Part shown: positions 54,487 through 64,000 of the stretch, in pieces
Layout: the number at the start of each line of letters is the position of its first letter
How positions within the stretch are numbered: the stretch's first letter is position 1
Source: Schistocerca nitens
Taxonomy: Eukaryota > Arthropoda > Insecta > Orthoptera > Acrididae
NCBI RefSeq assembly: GCF_023898315.1
Contig: NC_064622.1
Span: 350,467,234-350,531,233 of the forward strand
Direction of reading: 5' to 3'
DNA length: 64,000 nt
Program-made: the position numbers and the translations under genes
The notes under the pieces: generated by a model
Seen by the model: only the letters and a program-made list of their open reading frames with translations
Database searches by the model: none
What the model was told of the DNA's origin: nothing

Positions 54487-56277
54487 GTAAGTTGAAATTA
54501 CATTTCATTGTGTACTTCAGGCTGGACATAATCAGTTGTAGCGCGGGCAAACTTTTGATTTCTTTGTTCAGATTGTCCACATACTCTTGTATTGTCTACT
54601 ATAAATATGGATTCTGGTAGTGTGTCTTTCTAATGCTGTCACAAAACCGTAGTATTATGATGATTGTATAAGTGGAACCATTGGTAGATTATTACCCCAA
54701 GTTAATTATTTTCTAGAAAACACATGGTATCGTTTCAGATTTGTATTTACATTGAGCTATTTGAAGAAGTTTGGTTAGAATCTGTATATGAATTTTTTTA
54801 ATGAATGTTTAGCCATTTACTGTAAAGAAGGCATGTCAAGTTGCTTTACGGTAAACAACAATCTGTTTTTTCCTACATTGTTGATATTCCGACCTAGACT
54901 TTCCATTGTTTGTTGTTTGTTTAGCCATTTCCTTTTTTCTGTTTTTCACTTTACCTTTGAAAGAAAATGATGGCATAAATCTTGGTGTTTTATTTGGTTA
55001 AGAGAGATGGAGTGATACTCAAGGCATTTCAAGTTGAAATAAACATAATGGCAAAGGTCCGATACATATGGAAAAAAAAACTACACCTGTTGGAAATAAT
55101 CAGTTGCCATTTATCTCTTAACGTTTTATACACAGATATTTTGAACTCATTGTAGTGCAAAATTATAATCTATTACTAATACATGTGGGCTGTGTATCTA
55201 AAATCAGGATTTTATTTAGTCATAATATTTATAAGATTTGTTAGTGTTCCACTACATCCATGGTTTGAATTTGTTGGGTGATACATTGCAGTGGTCATTG
55301 TGTTGGGCCGAGTCAGATTTTAGCAGATTGAAGCTGTAATATGAACACCAGAAATTGGAGTAGACCACAGTGGTTACCAAAAATAAAAGGAATTAAGGTT
55401 GTTGCTGCAAAAATATTAAAATGTGCAGGTTAAAGGATTATGGCAAAATATTTCCCTTGAATGAAAGTCCTTAATTTTTTTCTGTTCTCATTATTAATTA
55501 TTTGACCATGAACCAGCTTTTGGATTCATAGGCCATCATCATATGGGGAAAATATTGGCAATAACCACTTCATCTATTGATCTCCCTCCACCCCTCTCCT
55601 CCACCCCTCCACCCCTCTCTGTCTCTTCAGCTAATGTACTTGTCTTTTGTGATATTCAAGGTGAACTTTCTGTACCTCCTTTTTGAATCTAAGCTGTCAT
55701 GATAATTACACTGAAAGAGCCTCAAAGCGAGATCCCTAAAGGCTCTTAACATTTTGAAGTGCCATAGTCATGCATTGATGAGCAGAGTTCATACCTGCTC
55801 CAGTTTAAGAATTATTCCGTCAATCCTGGCTAACTGCATGTGCATAGTATATGGGTCAGTGACACTTTATTCATTTCTCTTTAAGTGCCAAACCTATACA
55901 CTACCTCTGAACAGTGACAGAACAACTTCTACTCATCATCAAGCAGAATCAGTGATGCACTAAATCCGCTATGGAATTAGGTGTCTGAAATCACACAAGA
56001 AAATTAAGACATTTTTTAAAGCACAATTTGGTGGTCCTCATGCGAGACAAATAATGATCCTAACTCGTGTTTGTAAATTCTGGTGCTCTGGTTACTGCAA
56101 AGGCTCAGAATTATCTCCTTTTTTCTTTTCTCTTTTTTCCACAACTGACTGCACTCCTGTACAAGCTCTGTGTTTTATGACATTTCAGAACAACTGTATA
56201 GCAGGATTGACAAATGGGTCTAAGCAGTGACTTTTCCTGAGCATCTCATCACAATCTTTTCCCTAAATGGATTTATA

Positions 56278-57912
56278 AGGGTCATTGCAAAAGTCATAGC
56301 AACTTTTTTATTTGGAAAATGGTAATGAATTTAAAAAAAAAACTGAAATATGCAAATGGAAAGTTAGTTCGTATGTGAACATTACATTTAGGGAATGGAT
56401 GAAAACACACACACACACACCGCCACCGCCACAAAGATATATCACTAGAAAAAAGATGAAATAAAGTTTGTCATTTCAAATTTGTTTTACTGACAGTTGC
56501 AACAGTGCGCAATAGTGCATGGCAGGAACACGGACCTGTGACATCTTAGAGTCCCTTGAAGTAGTCTCCCAATGAATCCATCACACACTGTGCTTTGAAA
56601 GACACCCAATGTACGTGGCCTCACTGTGAGTGAATCGTCAACTCTCACGTGTCACTGCTGTGGCGATGTCGTCACATTTTCGAAAGTGTGTTCCATGCAA
56701 TGACTCTGTTTGGGTATGAGGTCATAACTGCAAGGTGATAAGTCTCCTGAATATGGTGAATGCTCCAGTAACTCCCATCCCCATCACACAAGCAGAGTCC
56801 ACACACATGCTGCCATATGGGTTCTCACAGTATCCTGAAGAATTAATGCATCATGTAGATGTTTACGTTTCTCCCGATTAGCTTGTAGGTGTCATTGCAG
56901 GAAAGTGCAACAGAAGTACAGTGCTTTTACAGTTTGACCATGTGGGACAAAATGGCACAAAATCACTCTTCTAATTTTATAGGCTATGATTGTAAACTTG
57001 ACAGTAGAGTGACTGCAACAAAATTTGTGGAACCTGGATGACACCATTCCATGGACTGGTATTTCAGGTCTTGCTTATAGGCACTGCCCCAAAATTCATC
57101 TACGGCGACATTTGTCACAAGTGTATTGTCTTCTTCCTCCTCCTCATAAAGCACTAGATGCACACAAGTTTTCTAACATGTTCACTTTTCCACGTGTCCA
57201 CTTTTAGTGCATGAGGCATGCACTTTGCAGCAACTTTATGCATGTGTAGCTTGTCACGTAAAATCCTGTAGATTGTTGTCTTCTCAATCCCAGTATGGTG
57301 CTGTAATTCCTGCAGCATCCATCTTCTGTCATTCTCCAAGCATAAATTGATATCAGTATGAGCACAGTCAATGCACACACTGTCAGGCTGCCCAGATTGG
57401 TACAATTCAACCTTTGCAGCTCTGCCACACCTGAATGCATCTACCCAGTAAGCAACAATTCTTATGGTAAAGTACCATTTCCTACTGTTTCCACAAGCTT
57501 CTTGTGACACTGTAGCACATTCCTTTCCTGGTGAATTGGAATCTTTATTTAAGACCGCTGTTCAAGTTGGGTAACATCCATCCTGAATGGGTGCTCAACT
57601 CACACCATGGTCTTTCTTCATGCATCATTCTCCTGAAAAGGACTGCCATCTAACGACACATCATATTACTGTGGATTCTTGGGCAGGCCATGGAATGCAT
57701 GTAGTTGCAACTGACAGTAAAACATGTTTACAATGACAAACTTTTTTCCTCTTTTTTTCTCATATCTTTATGGCAGTGTGTGTGCGCTCATCCATCTCCC
57801 TACATATAATGTTTACATATGAACTAACCTTCGATTTGCATATTTCAGAATTTTTTAATTCGTTACCCCTCAAGATAGAAAATAGTTGCGATGACTTTTG
57901 CAATGACCATTG
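56278..57912 (-). mobile_element. Mariner-type transposon relic with about 105 bp terminal inverted repeats
   Basis: The left end (from about 56278) begins GGTCATTGCAAAAGTCATAG. The right end in reverse complement begins GGTCATTGCAAAAGTCATCG. Similarity continues inward over GAAATATGCAAATSGAARGT (S is G or C, R is A or G) and TTAGTTCRTATGTRAACATT for about 105 bp. The transposase N-terminal region is on the minus strand at 57154-57510, with CLENDRRWMLQELQHHTGIE, KTTIYRILRDKLHMHKV and AAKCMPHAL, the second helix-turn-helix and linker of mariner transposases. The catalytic part is decayed. The exact end bases are uncertain by about 2 bp. Confidence 0.75.
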
Positions 57913-58899
57913 TATGTCATTTGGTGTGAAATTGCATAAGATTTCAAGTGCCCAGTAAGAGATGAGATGTATTCGTATTTAGAATTCATAATTTTCTTTG
58001 ACATCCCGAGTGGTTTTTTAGCTATAAAATCCATGTATCATACAAAAAGTTGTGCTGGGTGTCTGTGACTCCTTTCTCCCCTACAAAGACTGGGAATGTA
58101 AGCGCCATTTTCCTTAATACTGGGCTACATGAGAATTCATGGAAAAATTAATAAATGTGGCAGCCATTGAAAAAGTGTGAAAATACTCCGATTCGGTTTG
58201 TCATCACTCTAAATGCTATTGCCATACTGTTGGTGTACAAAGCTAGGTTTCAGAGGGAAGAAGAGTGGCCTGAAGTAGTTAACAGTAAGCTGCAGCAGAT
58301 TAAGGCAAATTCTTGATGATGGTGTATCTCCCTCCGCACACTTAAACAGGATAAAGTCCATCTCACTTCTCTGCAGAGAGGACATTATTCATTGGTGCAT
58401 GACTTTTTCTGCTCTGCTGAGAGATCCCTCCAATGTGTAGTACTTGTGGCATACAGATTAGTGTACACCACATTGAAACTGATTGTTTTATTTTCAGCCG
58501 AGAAGGCAATTTACCAGCTCATCTGCCCTTCAGTGTGCCTGGAAATGAGGCAAATACACATTTTAAGATTATTTAAAATTTCTTAGCTGCTTCCTGAATT
58601 ATAACCTATGCATTTTAATTTGTGCCAGGAGGCTATTTTATCTTGGCACTATGTAAATTGTTACTCAGTCATGTTTCCTTACATTCTTATGTTAACTTCT
58701 TCTTTATTGTTGTATCCACCTTTTTGGTGGGCATCAGAACATTGACCCTGTGATTTGAGTGATACTGAAATTCTGCAAATGGACATGACTTTAAATGAGA
58801 TGGTATTTTGTCTCAAGTTTTACACATTGTAACCACATTTGTTTCAAACAGTTTCTTTAAGGCTGTTGATAACATTGTTATTGAGCATGCACGCACTCG

Positions 58900-58933
58900 A
58901 TCACACACACAGACGCAAGCACCCCCCCCCCCC

Positions 58934-58995
<62 letters not shown>
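58900..58995. repeat. Compound microsatellite: C run, (CA)n, (GA)n
   Basis: A run of 13 C at 58922-58934 is followed by (CA)n of about 18 bp and (GA)n of about 44 bp. The long charged ORFs crossing it are artefacts of the repeat. Confidence 0.95.
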
Positions 58996-58998
<3 letters not shown>

Positions 58999-60607
58999 GT
59001 TTCAGCATCAGAAGCTGTCGCCCTTTATCTAAAGCTAGATAAAGATCTCTTCTAGAACTTTTACTGCACAGTTTTGATCACCCAGATCCAATTCTGTGTA
59101 ATTTTTTTATTTTTTGGGGGGACTAGAATCACTACACATAGTCATCTGAGGCCGAGTGAAGGTGAAGAGCTACTTGAATAAGCAGTATTGGCTCCAAGCT
59201 GTTGGAGATCAGTGTGGTGACCTCGTGCCTCATGATGCCATTTGGCAGAGGATGACACAGTACCTGATTTTGTAGTCCTCTGGGGCTGATTGAAGAGTTA
59301 TATTTTTTGTAATAGTCTTCATGAAAGTTTATATATGCAGTCAGAGTATGTTTTCTGATTCCTTGTATTCACTTTCCATTATGTCCTCGTTTTAGTGTTT
59401 TCCCATGTACAGGAATCCAACAAAGAATTCCTTGGTCCATTTGCCATCCATTCGCTTGGCTTCATATCCTGTCCAACATGATTTCACTTTCATTCCAGTC
59501 ATAAGTATGCCTTCCACTGTACTCTGTACCCTGATCTATATTTTTTAAATTCACTCCTAGTAATTTCCAGTGTGTATTGCTCAAATGCTGACCTTGCAAC
59601 CCCCCGTCTTTGAACGGTTTTTGCATTATAAGTTTGCGTCCCTCCATGTCCAAACTGATTGAAAACAGACTGAAAACCCAGTTTGAAGCACATACAAAAA
59701 TTAGTTATAAAACTGTACTCTGTGTATCAGAACTACTCCAGGCTATTTTTATGCTACTGTTTATTTCTTTTCATTTCCATCCAGTATCCAACTGCCCTAG
59801 ATGCGGGGGGGGGGGGGGGGGGGGAGGGAAACACCTCAGAAACTTATTCTATAACTTAATTGTTAATTTGTACCATTTTCTTTTTGATTTTTTGATTATA
59901 CCTTATTTTATTTATATTGTAATTTCATTTCAGTCCTGTTTCTAAACTTTCTTATGTTAAATTCTTCCAGTTGCTTTTTATGTCTGATCTGTTGTTAGGT
60001 CTAGTACTGATTGAATGGCCATTTCACGTCAGTTTGACAGGGCACCATCTAGAATGATCTTCCTGTGTGACAAGTATGGAAAATCTACCACAATATCAGA
60101 TGACAGTCCACATTAATTATTGGTATAGTTTTTCTATTCAGTCAAGGTTCTTGCTGCATCAGCACAGTTAACGTATAATTCATTTTACATTTGCATCATG
60201 TCTTTCCAGGTACCAGCTTAAAACTTGAGAATGTTTTCTGGTAGTATTTTTCTGATAAGAGCCATTCCTGAGTATATTATTTCATGGAGTCTGGTTTATA
60301 ATCTTACCTGTTATACCAGAACTTCTGTGGCTTGTTACCACTTCTGTATTTACACTGATTGCTTTCACATGTTAGTTCATTTGCTCTTACTGAAACCTGC
60401 TTATGTCTCCTCAAAAAAGAGGTTTCCGACATTGAATAGATTCTTATTGCATTGAGTAATAACTTTTGCATGTTGCAAGTGTATATAAAGAAACAGAAGA
60501 AGTGGTGGTGTAGGCACTGATGATTTGTGATAGTAATTAAGTTAAAACTAATAAATTGGGATAGTGCACTTGTTGCAGCTGGGATTCACAGTCCTCAAAA
60601 ACTTTTT

Positions 60608-61148
60608 TGAAGGACATCATCTTTACGCCAGTGACTGTTATAAGTTTTTATTACACACTATTGCAATTTCGGCCGTAGGCCATTATCAAGTGGTATTATG
60701 GCTTTAAGCCATGTCAAAGTAATGTAAGCTGCCACATGTGTGTCGTCAGTCCTGTTAAATACAATCATGTCGTTATTACACAGTGCGATCACACACTTTC
60801 AAACATCGTAAAACAACATAATCTGTAAATGCGCATGTTCATTAACCCATCGCTAGCCACACGTGCATTAGCTGTGGTCTAATGCATGTGTGACTAGTGA
60901 TGGGTTAACGAACATGTGCATTTACAGATTATGTTGTTTTACAATGTTTGAATATGTGTGCTCGCACTATGTAATGGCGACACAATTGTATTTAACAGGA
61001 TTGTCGATGACATACAAATGTGTCAGCTTACATTACTTTGACATGGCTTAAAGCTGTAATATCACTTGATAATGGCCTAAGGCCAAAATTGCAATAGTTT
61101 GTAATAAAAACTTATAACAATCACTGGCGTAAAGATGATGTCCTTCAA
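60608..61148. mobile_element. Large inverted repeat (fold-back element) 1, about 540 bp
   Basis: Arms of about 265 bp meet near 60875. The outer ends are GAAGGACATCATCTTTACGC at the left and the reverse complement of GCGTAAAGATGATGTCCTTC at the right. The inner parts are TTAACCCATCGCTAG and its near complement CTAGTGATGGGTTAA. No coding sequence. The TAGGCCATTATCAAGTGG block near 60680 recurs in other insect fold-back repeats I have seen. Confidence 0.85.
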
Positions 61149-61329
61149 GAAGTATGGGATAGTATTTACCTTCAGGAGGCAAAAAGTGTAGTACTGCTGA
61201 TTAACACATATAAGGAAGGAAGTGAGAGATATACTACCTAGCTTTCCTTAATATCTCTCCCCCTCTTCACTTTCCTCCTCCTCCTCTAGGCAACTGTCAG
61301 TGGCATCAATGCAGTTTGAGAAATGCATG

Positions 61330-61866
61330 ATGCACACAGTGCTGTCTTACAATACATTGATTCACTAGCAATTTTGATCACGGACCATCTTCACAGTGGA
61401 AAAATATCTATTGTGACAATGTCACATGACATACACGCTGTTTAACCAGAAAAGTATATGCCATTGCTGACTTGCAAATGGAAGAAAATGATATTTTAAC
61501 AGCTTAATACAAGCTTAACCATGCATAAAACAACATCAAAAACGTGAAAATATGTAACAGCGGTAAGTGCATACCATTGCCACTGGATCGTTGTTGTGCT
61601 CGAGCAATGGTATTGTGCACATACTGATGTAACAACGTATTTTTATGTTTTCAGTGTTGTTTTCTGTATGAATAAGCCCGTATTACAGTGCTAAATATCA
61701 TTTTCTTACATTTTCAGGTCAGCAATGGTCTATACTTTCCTGGTTAAATAGCATGTAAGCCATGTGAAGTTGTCACAGTACATATTTTTCCACTGTGGAC
61801 ACGGTCCAAGATTGAAATCAGTAGTGAATAAATGTGTTGTAAGACAGCATGGTGTGTATCATGGAT
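61330..61866. mobile_element. Large inverted repeat (fold-back element) 2, about 535 bp
   Basis: The left arm contains TGCTGTCTTACAATACATTG, CACAGTGGAAAAATATCTAT, CCATTGCTGACTTGCAAATG and AAGAAAATGATATTT. The right arm has the reverse complements of close versions of all four blocks in reverse order. The centre is near 61597. A run of 19 G (61881-61899) follows 14 bases after its right end. Confidence 0.85.
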
Positions 61867-61973
61867 AACTTTCCATAGTTGGGGGGGGGGGGGGGGGGGA
61901 GTATAGAAGGTTAAAAAATAAGGCAGGTCACTCAAACCCCAGCATGAAAGAGATCTACTTACAGTGAGGACAA

Positions 61974-62372
61974 GAATAAAAATTAAAATTGAAACAAATA
62001 AGCCCTTGGTCACAATTTTCTTAGTCTTATTGACCAGGTTTCAACATTTCTAAGAGTGCCTTCATCAGAATTTAGACATTTAAAGTGGTCTATAACATAA
62101 TTACAAATTTATGGGGGGGGGGGGGGGGGAAAGAATTTTTTTATATAAAGAAAGTGTAAGTATTTACTAACAATACAAGACAGTGACAGTACTTACGTGT
62201 CACGTATAAAATAAATAACAGGCCAGAAGGGCTTTAGCCACAAAATATTTAAAAGGAATGTGTGAAGGCAAGCCTTTACAGTCACAGGTACTCTTGGAAG
62301 TGTTGAAACCTGGTTCATAAGACCAAGAAATTGTGATGGAGGGCTAATTTGTTTCAATTTTTAATTTATAAA
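61974..62372. mobile_element. Inverted repeat (fold-back element) 3, about 400 bp
   Basis: Arms of about 90 bp at 61974-62065 and 62290-62372 share AAATTGAAACAAATAAGCCC, TCACAATTTTCTTAGTCTTA and ACCAGGTTTCAACATTTCTA with their near reverse complements. The interior contains 17 G at 62113-62129 and AT-rich DNA. Confidence 0.8.
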
Positions 62373-63857
62373 CAGTCACTGAACCAAGCAGCCATGTTTA
62401 AAACTTTAGGACAAGAATATTCTCCTTTGATACAATTAACCAGCTTTCTGGATCTCTTCATTTTTCTTGTCTGTGCATTAGTTGCAGTTCTTGCCTGTCA
62501 TCTTTTTTCATGTGACAATCCTTTTACTACTTCAGTCAACTTACTTTCACGGTCAGAGATCAATTCTCCATGTTTGGTTACTCATTTTCTGCATTGAGCA
62601 TCCTTTTTCCAGGTTTAGTGACAGTTTATCTCCTTATCTTATTGTCCTTTGTGACATTTTCTGTTTTTCGGTTTCCTTTTCCATGTGTCCAGCCACCGTT
62701 TGTCTTTATTTGTTGATCTTTTTTCTGTATTTAACTTACTTTTTTCAGTTTCTTGCAATAAATATTTTTGTGTCGTCGTACCTTTTCATTGTTTTGCAGT
62801 CCACTTTTATTGTTTGGCTATCAACTCCCACTGTTGACCTCTCTTCCCTCTCTGTTCTGTGATGATTTTTTCCTAGTTAGTAGACCAAGTTTTCTCGTAT
62901 CACTCCTGTTTTTCTGCATTTGTCGATCATCCATATCCTTGCAGTCTTTTCTGCTTTTCAGAGGCCCTTGCTGTACAGTTTACAAGTATCTTTTTTGTTT
63001 CTTTCAGCATTCTTTTTGTATGTATATAGTACCCTTCACCATATTCTAATCTTTTTTCTTCATTCAGGTGTACCAGCCAAACTCGTATCTCATTTTTTCA
63101 GTGAAAGTGTAACCTTGAACTCGCTGTGAGTAGGTCTCTTTCTTCCAGCGGTGTGTGTGACCAGCTCTTACATTTTAATCTTTCTCACCTCATCTCTCTC
63201 ACCTTCCTAACCTAGTAACTATTACCTAACCTAGTAACTATTAGATCCATAAGCTAATTAGCGTCTCTCTCTTACTTTTCCATGTGTATTTCCATACTAC
63301 AACTACAACACCACTATTCACCTCCTGAAGGTAAACACAGCCAACACTTCTGTTAATTAATTTAGTTGTTGCCTGAACTGAATTTTCTTTTGATATAATT
63401 GACTTAAAAGTTACACTTTCTGTGACGCAAGAAAATTTGGGATCAGAAGCAATGTGTATAGAGAAGAGGTAGGCATTCAAAATGAAATTATCTTATCACC
63501 ACAGATTACATAATCATGAAATTGTTGTAGCTAGAAGAAAATTCAAAGTACAGAGACGAAATGTGATTCCATGCACAATTATTTAAGGAAGCTTTTTTTC
63601 ATTCCCATTTCTTTTTCATTTTTGTGGTCATTGATTGTTTTAAAAATTTTTAATTTAGCTGTGTGAAATATTCCCTAATAAGTATGTGGCCACCTTAGTT
63701 TGTATGTTTGACGTGTGTACATTTACCTACTGAAACCATGCACTTCCAAATTTCCTGTGGTGCTTTGAAATGTAATAGGGGAATCTCAACATTCTGTACT
63801 AGTAATACCAGCAAAAGCAGCAGTTACCTAATAGCACCACTAATTACTCATTTTTAG

Positions 63858-64000
63858 GCTGTGTCAGTGAAAGAAGAGAATACAGCAACAGAAGAAGAAA
63901 ATGTATCTGAATCAGAAGGAAATGTATCAGATGAAATTTTATATCCGCTGGCTACAAAATGGCAAGGAAGTTTTTTGGAGAAGAAATCTGAGCATACAAA
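63858..64000 (+). CDS. Host gene next exon, runs off the window
   Basis: After acceptor TTTTTAG the frame is open to the window end in phase 0. It reads AVSVKEENTATEEENVSESE, then GNVSDEILYPLATKWQGSFL and EKKSEHTK. The acidic Glu/Ser-rich style continues that of the exon at 53689-54486, which supports the join. The segment LYPLATKWQGSFLEKK is less acidic and could be the start of a folded region. The product is unknown. Confidence 0.65.

Larger units (their letters stand above)
54487..63857 (+). other. 9.4 kb intron rich in mobile elements
   Basis: The intron runs from donor GTAAGT at 54487 to an acceptor with a TTTTTAG tract ending at 63857. It contains a mariner with long inverted repeats, a compound microsatellite, three large inverted repeats and several poly-G or poly-C runs. 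Between these blocks (54500-56270, 57913-58890, 59000-60600 and 62373-63850) I see no gene or named repeat; polypyrimidine-rich patches occur near 62440-63060. Confidence 0.7.

Noticed and set aside
58808-59042. ORFs encoding Arg-Glu repeats
   Set aside because: They are translations of the (GA)n microsatellite.
1-64000. CRISPR arrays, operons, phage or bacterial defence genes
   Set aside because: No regularly spaced repeats, no Shine-Dalgarno-led gene strings and no such domains were seen; all long frames are explained by transposable elements or one spliced host gene.

Overview
This is a eukaryotic, almost certainly insect window, most likely from an orthopteran such as a grasshopper, locust or cricket. 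That placement is inference. It rests on interspersed repeats I recognise from orthopteran genomes (three tRNA-derived SINE families, a Tc1 family, a non-LTR element with EN, RT and RNase H, and long-TIR mariners). It also rests on the AT-rich composition, a 9.4 kb intron packed with repeats, and the absence of bacterial gene organisation. The one convincing host gene is at the right end. An acidic Ser/Asp-rich coding exon (53689-54486) joins in phase 0 to another exon that runs off the window (63858-64000). I could not identify its product. Nearly everything else is transposable-element sequence, mostly broken and often nested.

Region 1-16 kb: non-LTR RT and endonuclease fragments (1-175, 3340-3470, 4430-5330, 8370-8465, 9385-9600), three SINE copies including a SINE inside a SINE (7376-7777), a mariner relic, a piggyBac transposase relic (11184-12450), a 707 bp palindromic TTAA-flanked element (12605-13311) and a broken Ty3/gypsy pol (13933-15600). 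Region 16.3-22.9 kb is a three-level nest. A non-LTR RT is split by a gypsy element with two LTRs, a PBS and 4 bp flanking repeats (16595-22349), whose integrase is in turn split by a Tc1 element (17828-19098). Region 24.8-31.3 kb holds an RTE-like relic, a Tc1-like relic carrying a SINE, a fold-back element, an RT scrap and a TE-associated ORF.

Region 31.3-41.4 kb is a near full-length I/R1/LOA-like LINE (copy 1). It is interrupted by a 3939 bp CAGGGTG-ended DNA element with a 5 bp target duplication, which itself carries a SINE. Region 41.4-45.65 kb is a Tc1 fragment followed by a Helitron relic. In front of the Helitron reading frame lies an array of 10-bp-phased heat-shock-element units with a TATA box about 70 bp downstream. 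A long-TIR mariner splits this Helitron. A mariner relic follows at 46410-47618, then a second, 5'-truncated copy of the same LINE at 48065-52243 (copy 2), whose RT carries a 98 bp inverted copy of its own 3' end. The host intron (54487-63857) contains another long-TIR mariner and three consecutive large inverted repeats (60608-62372).

The observations I rate highest are these: (1) the heat-shock-element array in the Helitron promoter position; (2) a 3'-terminal hairpin shared by the LINE and the tRNA-derived SINE, with paired substitutions in the stem, which points to a LINE/SINE mobilisation partnership; (3) a 57 bp insertion with a perfect 13 bp target duplication that consists almost only of a terminal hairpin plus a (CTA)n tail; (4) the nesting order, which gives a relative history of element activity. 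No bacterial defence system, CRISPR array, rRNA or real tRNA gene was seen.
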